Below are positions 40,859-49,971 of a stretch of 64,000 nt of DNA, piece by piece (the first letter of the stretch is position 1; every line of letters begins with the position of its first letter). The notes under the pieces are model-generated. The model searched no databases, was not told the origin of the DNA, and saw only the letters and a program-made list of their open reading frames with translations. The stretch comes from Ancistrus triradiatus (lineage: Eukaryota > Chordata > Actinopteri > Siluriformes > Loricariidae): assembly GCA_025084515.1 (NCBI GenBank), contig JAJAGP010000239.1, positions 47,383 through 111,382 on the forward strand, written 5' to 3'. The position numbers and the translations under genes are program-made.

Positions 40859-41750
40859 GAGAAGGGAAATTAAAGAAAGAAAAAAGCAGGGAGTTTTGAG
40901 AGTTTAAACAAGAAACACATCAGACTCAGTGTGAAGGTAACACTACATTCAAATTCCCATCTGTTTTTTTCTTGTGTAAAACTTGGAGAAGGACTGTGTC
41001 TGAAATGCAGCTGCCAGCTTTAAACGTGCTCGTTTGTTACAGCCTCTTGCAGTTTCTGCAGTTTCTCAGTTCCCTGATCTCTCCTGAAATACCTGCTCAC
41101 ATCATAAATACAACAGGAAATACGTCACGCTGTCACATAAAGACAGTTTCTGATTTCATAAATGTGTTTATTAAGAGAGAGAGAGTGAGAGAGGAGGCTG
41201 AGTGAATCAACTCTACAGTTGGCTGAGTTTGTGTGTTTTTAATTTGTATTTGTGTATTTATTGTGTCTCAGCCTTTTTGTGTGTTTTTATGTGTATTTGT
41301 GGCTTTTGGTATGCATTTATAATGTGTTTCTGAGTATATAAATTATCATATATTTTTTATTGATTATATTATATTATATTATTATATTTATATATATTTT
41401 TTAATTTATTTATTATATTTTCATTTTTATATTTTAGTTCATGCTTTTAAACTGTTACGATAAACTTATTAATTAGATCATTTAGATTCATTCTGACGTA
41501 TAACATAACAAAAACAGCTGTCCATTTTTGAGTTTTGGTCCTAACGAGCTTTCTTCCTTATAACGTTTAGGGTTTTTCTTTGCCACTGTCGCCCAGGTTT
41601 GTTAGATATTTCTAAAACTGCTCTCAGAAAGTGCTCCGTTATAAACGATTAATGATTTGAGTCAATTCAGGTAAATGATTCCTAAAGATTTGTTCAGATA
41701 AGTGACTCATTTCTAATTTAAGAATTAAACAGTTTGATTACAGTATACAG
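40859..41750. other. AT-rich unassigned DNA
   Basis: A T/G-rich run of TGTGTTTTT words lies at 41,220-41,330 and TA-rich DNA at 41,345-41,445. No gene is seen. Confidence 0.4.
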
Positions 41751-41757
41751 TGCTTAA

Positions 41758-41818
41758 ATGTGTGTGTGTGTGTGTGTGTGTGTGGTTGGACAGGAGGGTG
41801 AGCTGTCAGACTCTTGGC

Positions 41819-41849
<31 letters not shown>

Positions 41850-41906
41850 CACATGTCTATAACAGACGTTACAATTATAATACTTTAATGTAAGAATCCA
41901 TTCTCG

Positions 41907-41940
<34 letters not shown>

Positions 41941-41985
41941 GCCAAGAGTCTGGCGGCTCATCCGCCTGTCCAACCACACGTTGAT

Positions 41986-42040
<55 letters not shown>
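41758..42040. repeat. Imperfect inverted repeat (foldback) with TG/CA flanks
   Basis: The left arm reads (TG)n, GGTTGGACAGG, GGGTGAGC, CAGACTCTTGGCT, (TG)n over 41,758-41,849. The right arm reads (CA)n, AGCCAAGAGTCTG, GCTCATCCGCCTGTCCAACC, then (CA)n over 41,922-42,040. The reverse complement of the right arm's unique part matches the left arm with about four substitutions and a 2-base gap over ~45 bases. The central ~70 bases include a CT run. The unit could form a long hairpin. It has no coding capacity. Confidence 0.85.
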
Positions 42041-42043
<3 letters not shown>

Positions 42044-42049
42044 TACCAC

Positions 42050-42320
42050 ACACAGATCATTACTCATATGTTCCGATACACACACACACTCTGTAAATAA
42101 ACACAATGGAAATAAATAAAGGCATTAATAACTGATTACAGCTCCCAGCCTTTAGTGTAGTTTACTAAATGGAGCGCGACAGCGCCCCCTGGTACAGCCC
42201 ACACTACCCACTGAGCTACAGCCACTCACAGGCCTGAGACACAACTCAAAACACAACTACAAACCCAACTGGCTATGATGTGTGCCCACCCACAGCAAAC
42301 AAAGGGGCACCCCAGCCCAC
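42050..42320. other. Unassigned DNA
   Basis: Low-copy sequence with AGCGCCCCCTGGTAC (42,182-42,196), a word that often accompanies fish repeats. No gene is seen. Confidence 0.35.
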
Positions 42321-42324
42321 CCCA

Positions 42325-42550
42325 CACCAAGTCAAGTCGAGTCAGATCTATTTATATAGCGCTTTTTACAATGGAGCATTGTCTCAAAGCAACTTTACAA
42401 GTTTAGATTATCTCCTAATAACTACGTCCAATTCCAAATTGAGCAAGCCTAGGGTGACAGTGGCAAGGAAAAACTCCCTAGTTCTAGGAAGAAACCTTGG
42501 GAGGACCAAGACTCAAGAAGGGACCCAACCTCCTTGGGCGGCGTAGATGA
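42325..42550 (+). mobile_element. Teleost interspersed repeat (nonautonomous, class not certain)
   Basis: The segment contains TTTATATAGCGCTTTTTACA, CAATGGAGCATTGTCTCAAA, GCAACTTTACA, GTGACAGTGGCAAGGAAAAA and GAAACCTTGGGAGGACCAAG, in the standard order of a repeat that is abundant in many teleosts. An 88-codon frame over it is an accident. I cannot assign it to a transposon class from sequence alone. Confidence 0.8.
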
Positions 42551-42559
42551 TAAATCTAA

Positions 42560-43055
42560 GAGCGAAACTAAAGTCATGGAGTCAAAGTTCGAATAGAATG
42601 TGAAGTATGCACATCGACATTAAGTGGACACCAAGAGCGACACCACCTCACCAGAGGCAGGATACGAACCACGGTTTGTTTCGTGTGTGTGTCGGGCTAT
42701 GCATTTGAGGGCGCCCACATCCTGTCACCTGTAAACTGGTTCCTACCTGGGTGACTCCTGTTTCCTTATATGGGCGTAGGTGTGTTTTGTCATTAATCCT
42801 CGTCACTGGTTACACCTGTTTATTCTTTACGTTCATATCGTACGTTTGTTTGTGGCTTCCTGCTTCTCTATTCTCTTTCTCTCTCTACTTTTGAACCTGG
42901 GCTTTTTATCTTAATCTGTTTGTTACAGGTTTAATCTGAGGATCATTATAAACAGAGCAGGGAACTAAGCAACAAAACAAAAACAAACCAAAGCAAGAGA
43001 ACAACACTCCCGCTGTAGTGTTAGTGTTGTAGCATTGGCAATACCATTCATGTTG
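42560..43055. other. Unassigned DNA with a tRNA B-box-like motif
   Basis: ACCAGAGGCAGGATACGAAC at 42,650-42,669 is similar to the motif near 5865 and reads GTTCGTATCC on the minus strand, like a B box. No A box at tRNA spacing is visible. The rest is low-copy. Confidence 0.3.
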
Positions 43056-43062
43056 TTCAGAC

Positions 43063-43175
43063 CTTCTTATCCAGAGTGACTTACAGCTCATCCAGCTTTA
43101 TAATCCAAGGAACTGTGGGTCAGAGGCCTTGCTCCAAGGTCCTACAGTGGCACATAGGTGGGATTTGAACCCACC
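43063..43175 (-). mobile_element. tRNA-SINE fragment, minus strand
   Basis: CTTATCCAGAGTGACTTACA is the reverse complement of the SINE tail. GGCCTTGCTCCAAGG follows, and the B box appears inverted as GGGATTTGAACCC (43,160-43,172). The A-box end is replaced by a TG/TA microsatellite, so the element is 5' truncated or eroded. Confidence 0.8.
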
Positions 43176-43179
43176 TTAT

Positions 43180-43800
43180 ATACATGTGTGTGTGTGTGTA
43201 TGTGTATTTTGTCTGTATTTGTGTGTTTTGGTGTTTTTTGTGTATATTTGTGTCTTTTTGTTATTTTTTGGGTGCATTTGTGTGTTGATGATGTGTTTTT
43301 GTTGTGTATAGAGTTTTTGGTGTGATTTTTGCATGTTTTGGTGTGCTTCTGGTTTTTTATGTGTATTTGTGCATCCTTGATGTGTTTCTTTTGTGTTTTT
43401 GTTGTGCATTTGTGTTTTGTGTGTTTTTCTTGTGTATGTATGTGTCTCTGATGTGTGTTTGTTTTGGTGAACTTTCAGTATATTTGTACATTTCATTGTT
43501 TCATGTGTATTTGTGTTTATGTTGTGTTTCTGATATATTTTAGGTGTTGTGTTGCGTGTATATCTGTGTCTTTGGTGCTTTTCATGTGTATTTATGTTTT
43601 TAGTGTGTCTGTCGTGTGTTTCTGGTGTTTTGGGGTTTTCTTTGTGTGTATTTTCCTGTTTTTGGTGTGTTTTGTTTTGCTGTGTGTGTTGGTGTGTTTT
43701 GCTATGTGTTTATGTGCATTTATGTTTTTTGTGGTGTGTTTCTGGTTTGTTTTTGTGTTTTTAAGGTATGTTTGTGTGTTTATGGTGTGTCGGATTTAAT
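43180..43800. repeat. Cryptic T/G-rich simple sequence
   Basis: About 600 bases of GTGTGTTTTTGGTGT-type words without fixed period. Cys/Val/Phe/Leu frames of 60-114 codons on the plus strand and a His/Asn/Thr/Lys frame on the minus strand result from this. A very similar tract lies at 45,785-46,270. Confidence 0.85.
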
Positions 43801-44255
43801 GTGTAAGCTTGCATTGTTCTTTACACGACATGAATCTTATTTATAACATTTTTCAAATATTTGAATTATTAAATCAGTTCAGTTCTATACAGTAGATGAT
43901 TCTTTTATAATTAAGCAGCACACACACACACACACACACTCGGCCTGCTAACGCTCCTGCTTTATTAACCCCGGGGTAAATCAGTTCTGGTTTGTGTTCT
44001 CACTTATACCTCCAACCATAAAACCACCAATAAACTCCTGAGAGCAAAGAACCAGAGCAGCTCTAACAGCAGGAACACAAAAAACAACGAACAAAACTTA
44101 AAAGCTCCTGCAGCCGCAGCTACACTAAAGGGACGTTAGGTTAAGCAGCACTCGAGTTAAAACACGGAATAAATACTGAACTGGGTTTGCAGAGTTCATT
44201 ACTTTTGCTTTACAATAAAAGATTAAAATAAAAAATATAAAGGGTTTTGGGACCC
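43801..44255. other. Unassigned low-copy DNA
   Basis: A short CA run is at 43,920-43,939. Otherwise AT-rich to mixed sequence without a gene. Confidence 0.4.
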
Positions 44256-44795
44256 AAACATGGTCTGCACCGAGCATCAGAAGCCCGAGCGGAGTGCCGC
44301 CAAAGCCACGGGAACTCATAAAATGCCGGCAGGAGCATGGCCCGCATGCGGGGAGGAAAAGGATGAGACTAACAAAGGAGGAAGGGGAGGCGACGGCACG
44401 AGAGGGAGAAGGCAGGGCAAGCCTCGCAGCAGCGAGCAAGCCCAAAAAAGCAGCCAAAGAAGAACCGGCGTTAGAGCGCTGAAAGTTCTTCCCCTACACT
44501 GAATTCCACTGACTGCCCTTGGCTGGCGATCTACAAATCACCGGCCTACCTCTGTCCCTGTACAAAAGAAAGCGCTCCATACAGTGCGAAGGCTGGTGAG
44601 GATCGTGATGCTGCGACAACCTGTGTGGGATGCAGGGTGTACTTATACAGCCCCAACAACAGGTGTCGCCACTTCCACACACATTACACCACGTCGGGGC
44701 TGGAGCATCCATGATCGCGCTGAGCGTGATGACGCCATAGTGAGTCATCGCTGACCTCTAGCGTCACAAGCCAGGGTCAGCGCGACTCCTAACAG
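44256..44795 (-). mobile_element. GC-rich insert, possible LTR-type element end
   Basis: This 0.5 kb block differs sharply from its flanks in GC and CpG. Read on the minus strand it begins near TGTTAGGAGTCGCGCTGACC, then has a TATA-like GGGGCTGTATAAGTACACCC (44,638-44,657), as the U3/R part of an LTR could. No partner LTR, primer-binding site or protease/reverse transcriptase is visible. Overlapping frames on both strands (44,260-44,502 plus, 44,494-44,748 minus) match no family. The LTR reading is a guess from layout. Confidence 0.25.
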
Positions 44796-44944
44796 GGCTC
44801 TTCTTAAATCCAATCCCTTTGTTTGTTCAGCCATGTTTTACAAATAAGTGACACGGCTTCATAAACATTTGGTTTCAGAGTCGGTGCTGGTTTGTGTTTC
44901 CAGCAGGTCCAAATGCGGACAGAATAATTACAGATATAAGATGT

Positions 44945-45322
44945 AAAAAAGTCTGTTACTCCTTTACTGTGTTACACTGTTACTCCATTATGGCGTTACT
45001 CCATTACACCATTACTCTCTTACACTGTTATACTGTTGTACTGTTACTCCATTGCTCTCTTACGCTATTACACTGCTACTTCATTATGGTGTTACTGTTA
45101 CACCATTACTCCGTTACACCATTATTCTCTTACACTGTTATACTGTTGTACTGTTACTCCATTACTCTCTTACGCTATTACACTGCTACTTCATTATGGT
45201 GTTACTGTTACACCATTACACTCTTACACTGTTACACCATTACTTCACTATGGTGTTACTGTTACACCATTACTCTCTTACACCGTTACACTGTTACTTC
45301 ATTACGCTGTTTCGTTATGGTT
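44945..45322 (+). repeat. TTACACTGTTAC minisatellite with 110-bp duplication
   Basis: Short words (TTACACTGTTA, CCATTACTC, TATGGTGTTACTG) are repeated throughout. A 110-base block starting at ATTACTCTCTTACACTGTTA (45,011) is repeated at 45,121 with few changes, so there is a higher-order unit. Three overlapping frames of 97-160 codons (Tyr/Leu/Thr/His-rich) are translations of the array and not genes. Confidence 0.92.
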
Positions 45323-45433
45323 TGTATGATCATTCAAAAGCCACAAAGATATGAGAGAGAAACTGAAGCAGATTAAAGAGTGAGTGGCCCTGAAGCTGAA
45401 CTAAACCCGATCCAGCTTTAGAGGAAGAGGTCG

Positions 45434-45436
<3 letters not shown>

Positions 45437-45500
<64 letters not shown>
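45437..45500. repeat. (TG)n microsatellite
   Basis: About 32 TG units ending in GCGCGTGC. Confidence 0.97.
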
Positions 45501-45505
<5 letters not shown>

Positions 45506-45784
45506 TGCTGAAACATGAAAGCAGGATTTCCTTTAGCACTGATTTATTAAAGTCTGATGATAAAGCAGAATTATTAAACACGAGGCTTAATTCAGAGTAG
45601 CAGAACCGAGTCGGTGTGGAGGCTGAGCGCAGTAACAACGTCAAGGGCTGTAAGAAAAATATCTGTAAAGAAATAAGAAAGAATTCATCAAAAAATAAAT
45701 AACGTTTAGGAAACCAACCCGTCTCTCGTCAGCTTCAGTTTGTGTGTTTGTTGCTGAAGAGAAACTAGAAGCTCTTATTCAGAT

Positions 45785-46270
45785 TTTCTGTTTTGGTGTG
45801 TATCTGTGGGGTTTCATGTGTTTTTGCATTTTTGTTGGGCTTTTGTGTGTATTTCTGTTTTGTATATTTACATCTTGCTTGTGTGGTTTTGGTGTGTTTG
45901 GTCTGTTTTTGATGTGTGTCTTTGTGTATTTTTGGTGTTAATGTGTGGTTTTGGTTGTTTTTCTACATGTTCTTGGTGAGCCTTGTGCGATTTGGTGTGT
46001 ATTTTGTGTGCTTTTGTCTTTATTTGTGTGTTTTGTGTGCATTTGGTATGTTATGTGTGTTTGTAGGTGTATTTAGTGTGTTTTTGAGTGTATTTGGTGC
46101 GCTTTTATGTGTTTTTGGTCTGTTTAATGTGTGTTTGCGTGTGTCTTGGTGTGTTTACGTTGTTTTTTCCTATGCTTTTGGTGGGTTTTTTGTGTTTTTG
46201 TGCCTATTTGGTGTGTTTTGTATGTTTTTCATTTTTTTGTGTGATTTTGTGTGTTATTTTGTATTTTGTT
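45785..46270. repeat. Cryptic T/G-rich simple sequence, second tract
   Basis: Same composition and words (GTGTGTTTTTGGTGTG, TATTTGTGTG) as 43,180-43,800, same strand. The 120-codon Cys/Phe/Val frame (45,916-46,278) is its translation. Confidence 0.85.
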
Positions 46271-46279
46271 GGGGTTAGC

Positions 46280-47110
46280 TGGACCTGCGTTAACACAAAC
46301 CCCTGCCCCTGCGTTTATCATGATTTGATTGAAATCATAAAAGCATAATTTAAGCAAAAAATCTGCCGTTCACCAGCCAGGACCGCGGCACTTCCGCTGC
46401 ACGTTTAACGCTTTTCTCTTTTTTAAAATGTTAAAAGTAAAGATCTGTCATTCTTTGCTGACATTTCAGCATTTATCTGAGGAGATAACTACATGTTTTG
46501 TACCTCTGATGATTTTTGTGTTGCTTAGACTTACGTTTTTTGGAAATATTGTATCTTAAACATGGCCTCTGAGTCAGTTTTGTAGAATTTAACAAGACGT
46601 TAGGACAAAGATTAAAGATTTTAGAGTTTTAATATGAAAATGAAGCTCAGTCATTATGGGGCTTGACCTTAAAGCTGCAATATTTTAGAGTTTTTATGTT
46701 TTTACGGGTTACTGAATTTCTTTGGGCCAATCAGAATGCGGAATCAGAGCAACAATGACTGATTAAACAAGAATAGAATGTAAAAAACATAAAACGTGTA
46801 TCAGTACAGTAACAGTATAATAAACATGATAATCAGACTCTTATTATCCCACACTGTCTGTCCGAATTCCAAAACACAGCCCTTCTTGGACAAAACGCCC
46901 CAGATAATGCACTTCCAAGATCTTAAAGAGTAAAGAAGCATTCGTTTAAAAGTATAAAATAATAAATTGACGGTTTATTAGGAGAATGAAAGGCTCAGTG
47001 TGTAATTACACAGCAGGGCGGAGAGTGTCGGACCTCTATCGATCGCACTAATGTGTGGAGGAATCGCTCGCTTACATTAAAACACCATTACAGAGATGAG
47101 AGCCGGCCAT
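46280..47110. other. Unassigned DNA
   Basis: AT-rich low-copy sequence. No gene, transposon or tandem repeat is visible. Confidence 0.4.
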
Positions 47111-47116
47111 AAAAGC

Positions 47117-47119
<3 letters not shown>

Positions 47120-47147
<28 letters not shown>

Positions 47148-47254
47148 TTCAGAGTGGGAGTTTATCACTGAGAGCCATTGAGCAACGCTGTAAAGGATCT
47201 TTGTTTCACACAGCGGCTTTAAAGTTCATCTATCAACACGCACACCCACACACA

Positions 47255-47297
<43 letters not shown>

Positions 47298-47299
47298 AC
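47120..47299. repeat. Two (CA)n microsatellites
   Basis: CA runs at 47,120-47,147 and 47,240-47,299, the second with CCCA interruptions. Confidence 0.95.
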
Positions 47300-47411
47300 T
47301 GAAGATGATTTAGTTCTGTCACCCCCAGCTGACCCCCTCACATCCCAAAGCTGCACAGCCAAAAGGGTCAGTCAGGAAATGCTCCTATGATATGCTCATC
47401 GTTTACCTTTG

Positions 47412-48520
47412 TTTATTTGTACTGATGGAGGGAAATGGTCCAATATAATGATCTTTATCTGTGAGGTAAAAGTATGTGAACCTTTGCGTTCTCTACCTGG
47501 TGTGCCCCCATAAACGTTTTTGACCCCATTCCTGTTGATCAGTCCTGCACACCGGCTTGGAGGAGTTTTAGACCATTCCTCCTACAGAACAGCTTCAGCT
47601 CTGGGATGTTTTTTAGTTTCCTCACATGAGCTGCTCCCTTCAGGTCCTTCCACAACATTAAGGTCCGGACTTTGACTTGGGCCGTCCCAAAACATTAGCT
47701 TTATTCTTCTGTAAGCATTCTTTGTGTTTTTAGAGTCGTTGTCTTGCTGCATGATCCACGTTCTCTTGAGATTCAGTTCATACACAGATGTCCTGATATT
47801 TTAAATTAGAATTTGCTGCTATAATTCAGAATTCTTTGTTCCATCCCAGATGCAGCAAAACAGCAAACCGTGATACTACCACCACCATGTTTCACAGATC
47901 AGATAACATTCTTATTTTAATGTCTCCACACATAACGCTTCTCATTTAAACCAAAAAGCTCTATCTCTTTAACCCTTCCACAAAACCTTTAATAAAGAAG
48001 AACCTTCTGGCTTCCACGTGATCTCTCTTTCTCCTGAAGGTGGACTCGGGAACTTTAACAGCGTTGGCGCTAAGGCATGACGCATTACAGTTCAATATTT
48101 TCTGATCATATTACAGTCAATAACATAACAAAAAGCAATGCTATTCTACAGAAAATATTATGTGTAATACTATACTATGGTACTCGCCTGTACCCAGAGT
48201 CATTACCCCGTAACGATCTCCACGTTCTCTATTGACACGGACAAAACGTGATTTTCTTGTTGACGTCTTGAATGATGTTCAGCTATTCTCACGCAGTCAG
48301 GTTTTCTGTTACGCTGAGCTCAGCAACACGGCCATCGGTTTCTACTAAAAAAAACAAAACCAAACCCCAGTTTGAATTACAGAACTCCTGACACTAATAT
48401 CACTAACACTTGAGGTTCACATATCATCATCAATAAAACTTCTGCTTTGAGGACTGGTCTGTAAATCTGCTGTATACAGAAATAAAAAATTCTACAGGGT
48501 TCACAAACTTTTAAGCGGCC
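47412..48520 (-). mobile_element. Tc1/mariner element, minus strand (family T1)
   Basis: At the left, GGGAAATGGTCCAATATAAT and AAAGTATGTGAACCTTTG (47,431-47,485) form the inner part of one terminal repeat. At the right AAAAAATTCTACAGGGTTCA and CAAACTTTTAAGCGG (48,485-48,517) form the outer part of the other, inverted. Between them lies a transposase in reverse orientation. The element is about 1.1 kb, shorter than the ~1.5 kb copy at 49,972, because the DNA-binding part and subterminal regions are mostly deleted. Confidence 0.9.
47545..48060 (-). pseudogene. Tc1-like transposase remnant (family T1), minus strand
   Basis: On the minus strand 47,582-47,785 reads through MQQDNDSKN (second catalytic Asp within QDND) and WDGPSQSPDLN, both diagnostic of Tc1 transposases, ending in a decayed C-terminal block. 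To the right (upstream in its sense) 47,800-48,050 still shows noncoding-frame matches: CATGTTTCACAGATCAGATA, CGCTTCTCATTTAAACCAAA and CTTCTGGCTTCCACGTGATC. Frame shifts and gaps prevent one continuous frame. The Glu region after SPDLN is not preserved (NVVEGPEGSS replaces the usual NPIE). Confidence 0.88.
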
Positions 48521-48694
48521 CGTGGATAAAGGACAGACGGTTTTACAGACGGCCGGTCGTTTGGTGCAGTAAGAGAATATTTAATCTCTCAGCCGCAGCT
48601 TAAAAGCCTTTCTAAATCTGTAACTCGTTCTGCTGCCGGTTTTTCCAACCACTCGCTCAAATTTGTTTCGGTCACGTTTCGTGACGTTAATTGC

Positions 48695-48733
<39 letters not shown>

Positions 48734-49003
48734 TGAATCTCTAAATCTCCCAGTAATTAACAGGTGATTAAGTGCTTACAGGTGCCGGATGATTCCACAC
48801 TCGGTCCTTAGATCAAACCGGAGAGTCACATGACCTAACAACACCAAAAAATCCATCCCCACTAACGAGGGTGTTTATTAATCTGACAGGGCGGGGCGGG
48901 CCTGGAGAGTCCGGACCTTTTCCAGGGGTTTACTGGGCATCGGTGGAGGTACAACATGGTCAATTGGCATCTCTAAAGTGTCCCGGTGTGATTCTACAGG
49001 GTA

Positions 49004-49039
<36 letters not shown>

Positions 49040-49110
49040 TCGGCTTTTATTAAGAGAGAGGCGGCGATGCAGGGAACCCTCACGACTGCAGCCTGTGTTT
49101 GCTGGTTTGT
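48521..49110. other. Unassigned DNA with TG and CA runs
   Basis: A TG run is at 48,696-48,731 and a CA run at 49,004-49,037. The remainder is low-copy. The 60-codon frame 48,871-49,053 runs into the CA repeat and is not a gene. Confidence 0.5.
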
Positions 49111-49555
49111 AATAAGTAAATATATTAATTAATATTCATTATCCAAAGTAACATTCAGCTAGATTAAAAAAAAAAACTTATTTCAATTTACAAGGAGTAA
49201 AAATAGTAAAAATAATAAATAGTAATCATTTAAAAATAAATAAATGAAATAAATAAATTACAGTTCTATCTTTTATTTATAAATAAAAGATAAATATTTT
49301 AGTACAAAGTAAAAAAATAATATTCATGAATTAAACCAAAATATTAAATCAGTATATTAGATCAACTGACATGTTTAGTGTCCCAACTTTTGCAAACTTT
49401 TTGCTTGAAAAAAATATTTTTTATAAAATGAAATTTATAAAATTTAATTATTAACTTAAATTTACTAGTCTAAAAACAAATAAATATAAATAACAATCGT
49501 AGGCGTGTAATGATACCCTCACAACTTGATACTGCATTCACAAGTCTATTTACTA
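49111..49555. other. AT-rich domain
   Basis: Strongly AT-rich with AAATAAATAA words. TGTCCCAACTTTTGCAAAC at about 49,379 is a transposon-end-like word without partner. No gene. Confidence 0.5.
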
Positions 49556-49559
49556 TTAT

Positions 49560-49860
49560 GTTTTTTTCTGAATTATACACAATATAAAACTGCACTTTTT
49601 TTTATTAAACAACTTTACTACAAACAGGGGTTTAAAATGATATATGAAATGTTCTACTGTACCTTCATCATATCTTAAACTGAGAGAAAGCATTTATTTT
49701 TGAAGATCAAGAATTCAAAACTTATTTCACTTAATGCGCCTGTGAGAATGGTGTACGGTTGCACCCTCTGGTGTTTACAAAATGCAATTGCATCAGATAG
49801 TATATAAAAAAAGAAGGCATGTCCTGTCGTGTAGCTCCTCAATGAAAATGAGGACATTTT
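49560..49860 (+). repeat. Dispersed repeat Y, copy 2
   Basis: Aligns with 58,200-58,445 in the same orientation: TACAAACAGGGGTTTAAAAT (TGCAAACAGAGGGTTAAAAC in the other copy), AAATGTTCT, GAGAGAAAGCATTTATTTTT (GAGAGAAAATGTTCCTTTTT), GAATTCAAAA and finally GCACCCTCTGGTGTTTACAA plus AATGCAATTGCAT. The core also occurs at 29,885-30,010. The family is unknown to me. It has no shared protein-coding frame. Confidence 0.65.
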
Positions 49861-49971
49861 CACATCATTAAATCCAGAAAAAATTGTAAAAAAGCAAAAA
49901 ACAACGATGATAATAGATATTTACTACAGTGTGTGAATTTATTCAGTGAGTTATTTAAAAAAAAAAACATA

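Noticed and set aside
42280..42546. 88-codon frame
   Set aside because: It falls inside a known type of teleost interspersed repeat and has no coding meaning.
44894..45376. 160-codon Tyr/Leu/Thr/His frame and two overlapping frames of about 100 codons
   Set aside because: Three reading frames are open over the same minisatellite because it lacks stop codons by composition. They have no independent support.
43304..46278. Cys/Val/Phe/Leu-rich frames resembling hydrophobic membrane proteins
   Set aside because: They are translations of T/G-rich cryptic simple sequence (TGTGTTTTTGGTG), with no start or domain support.
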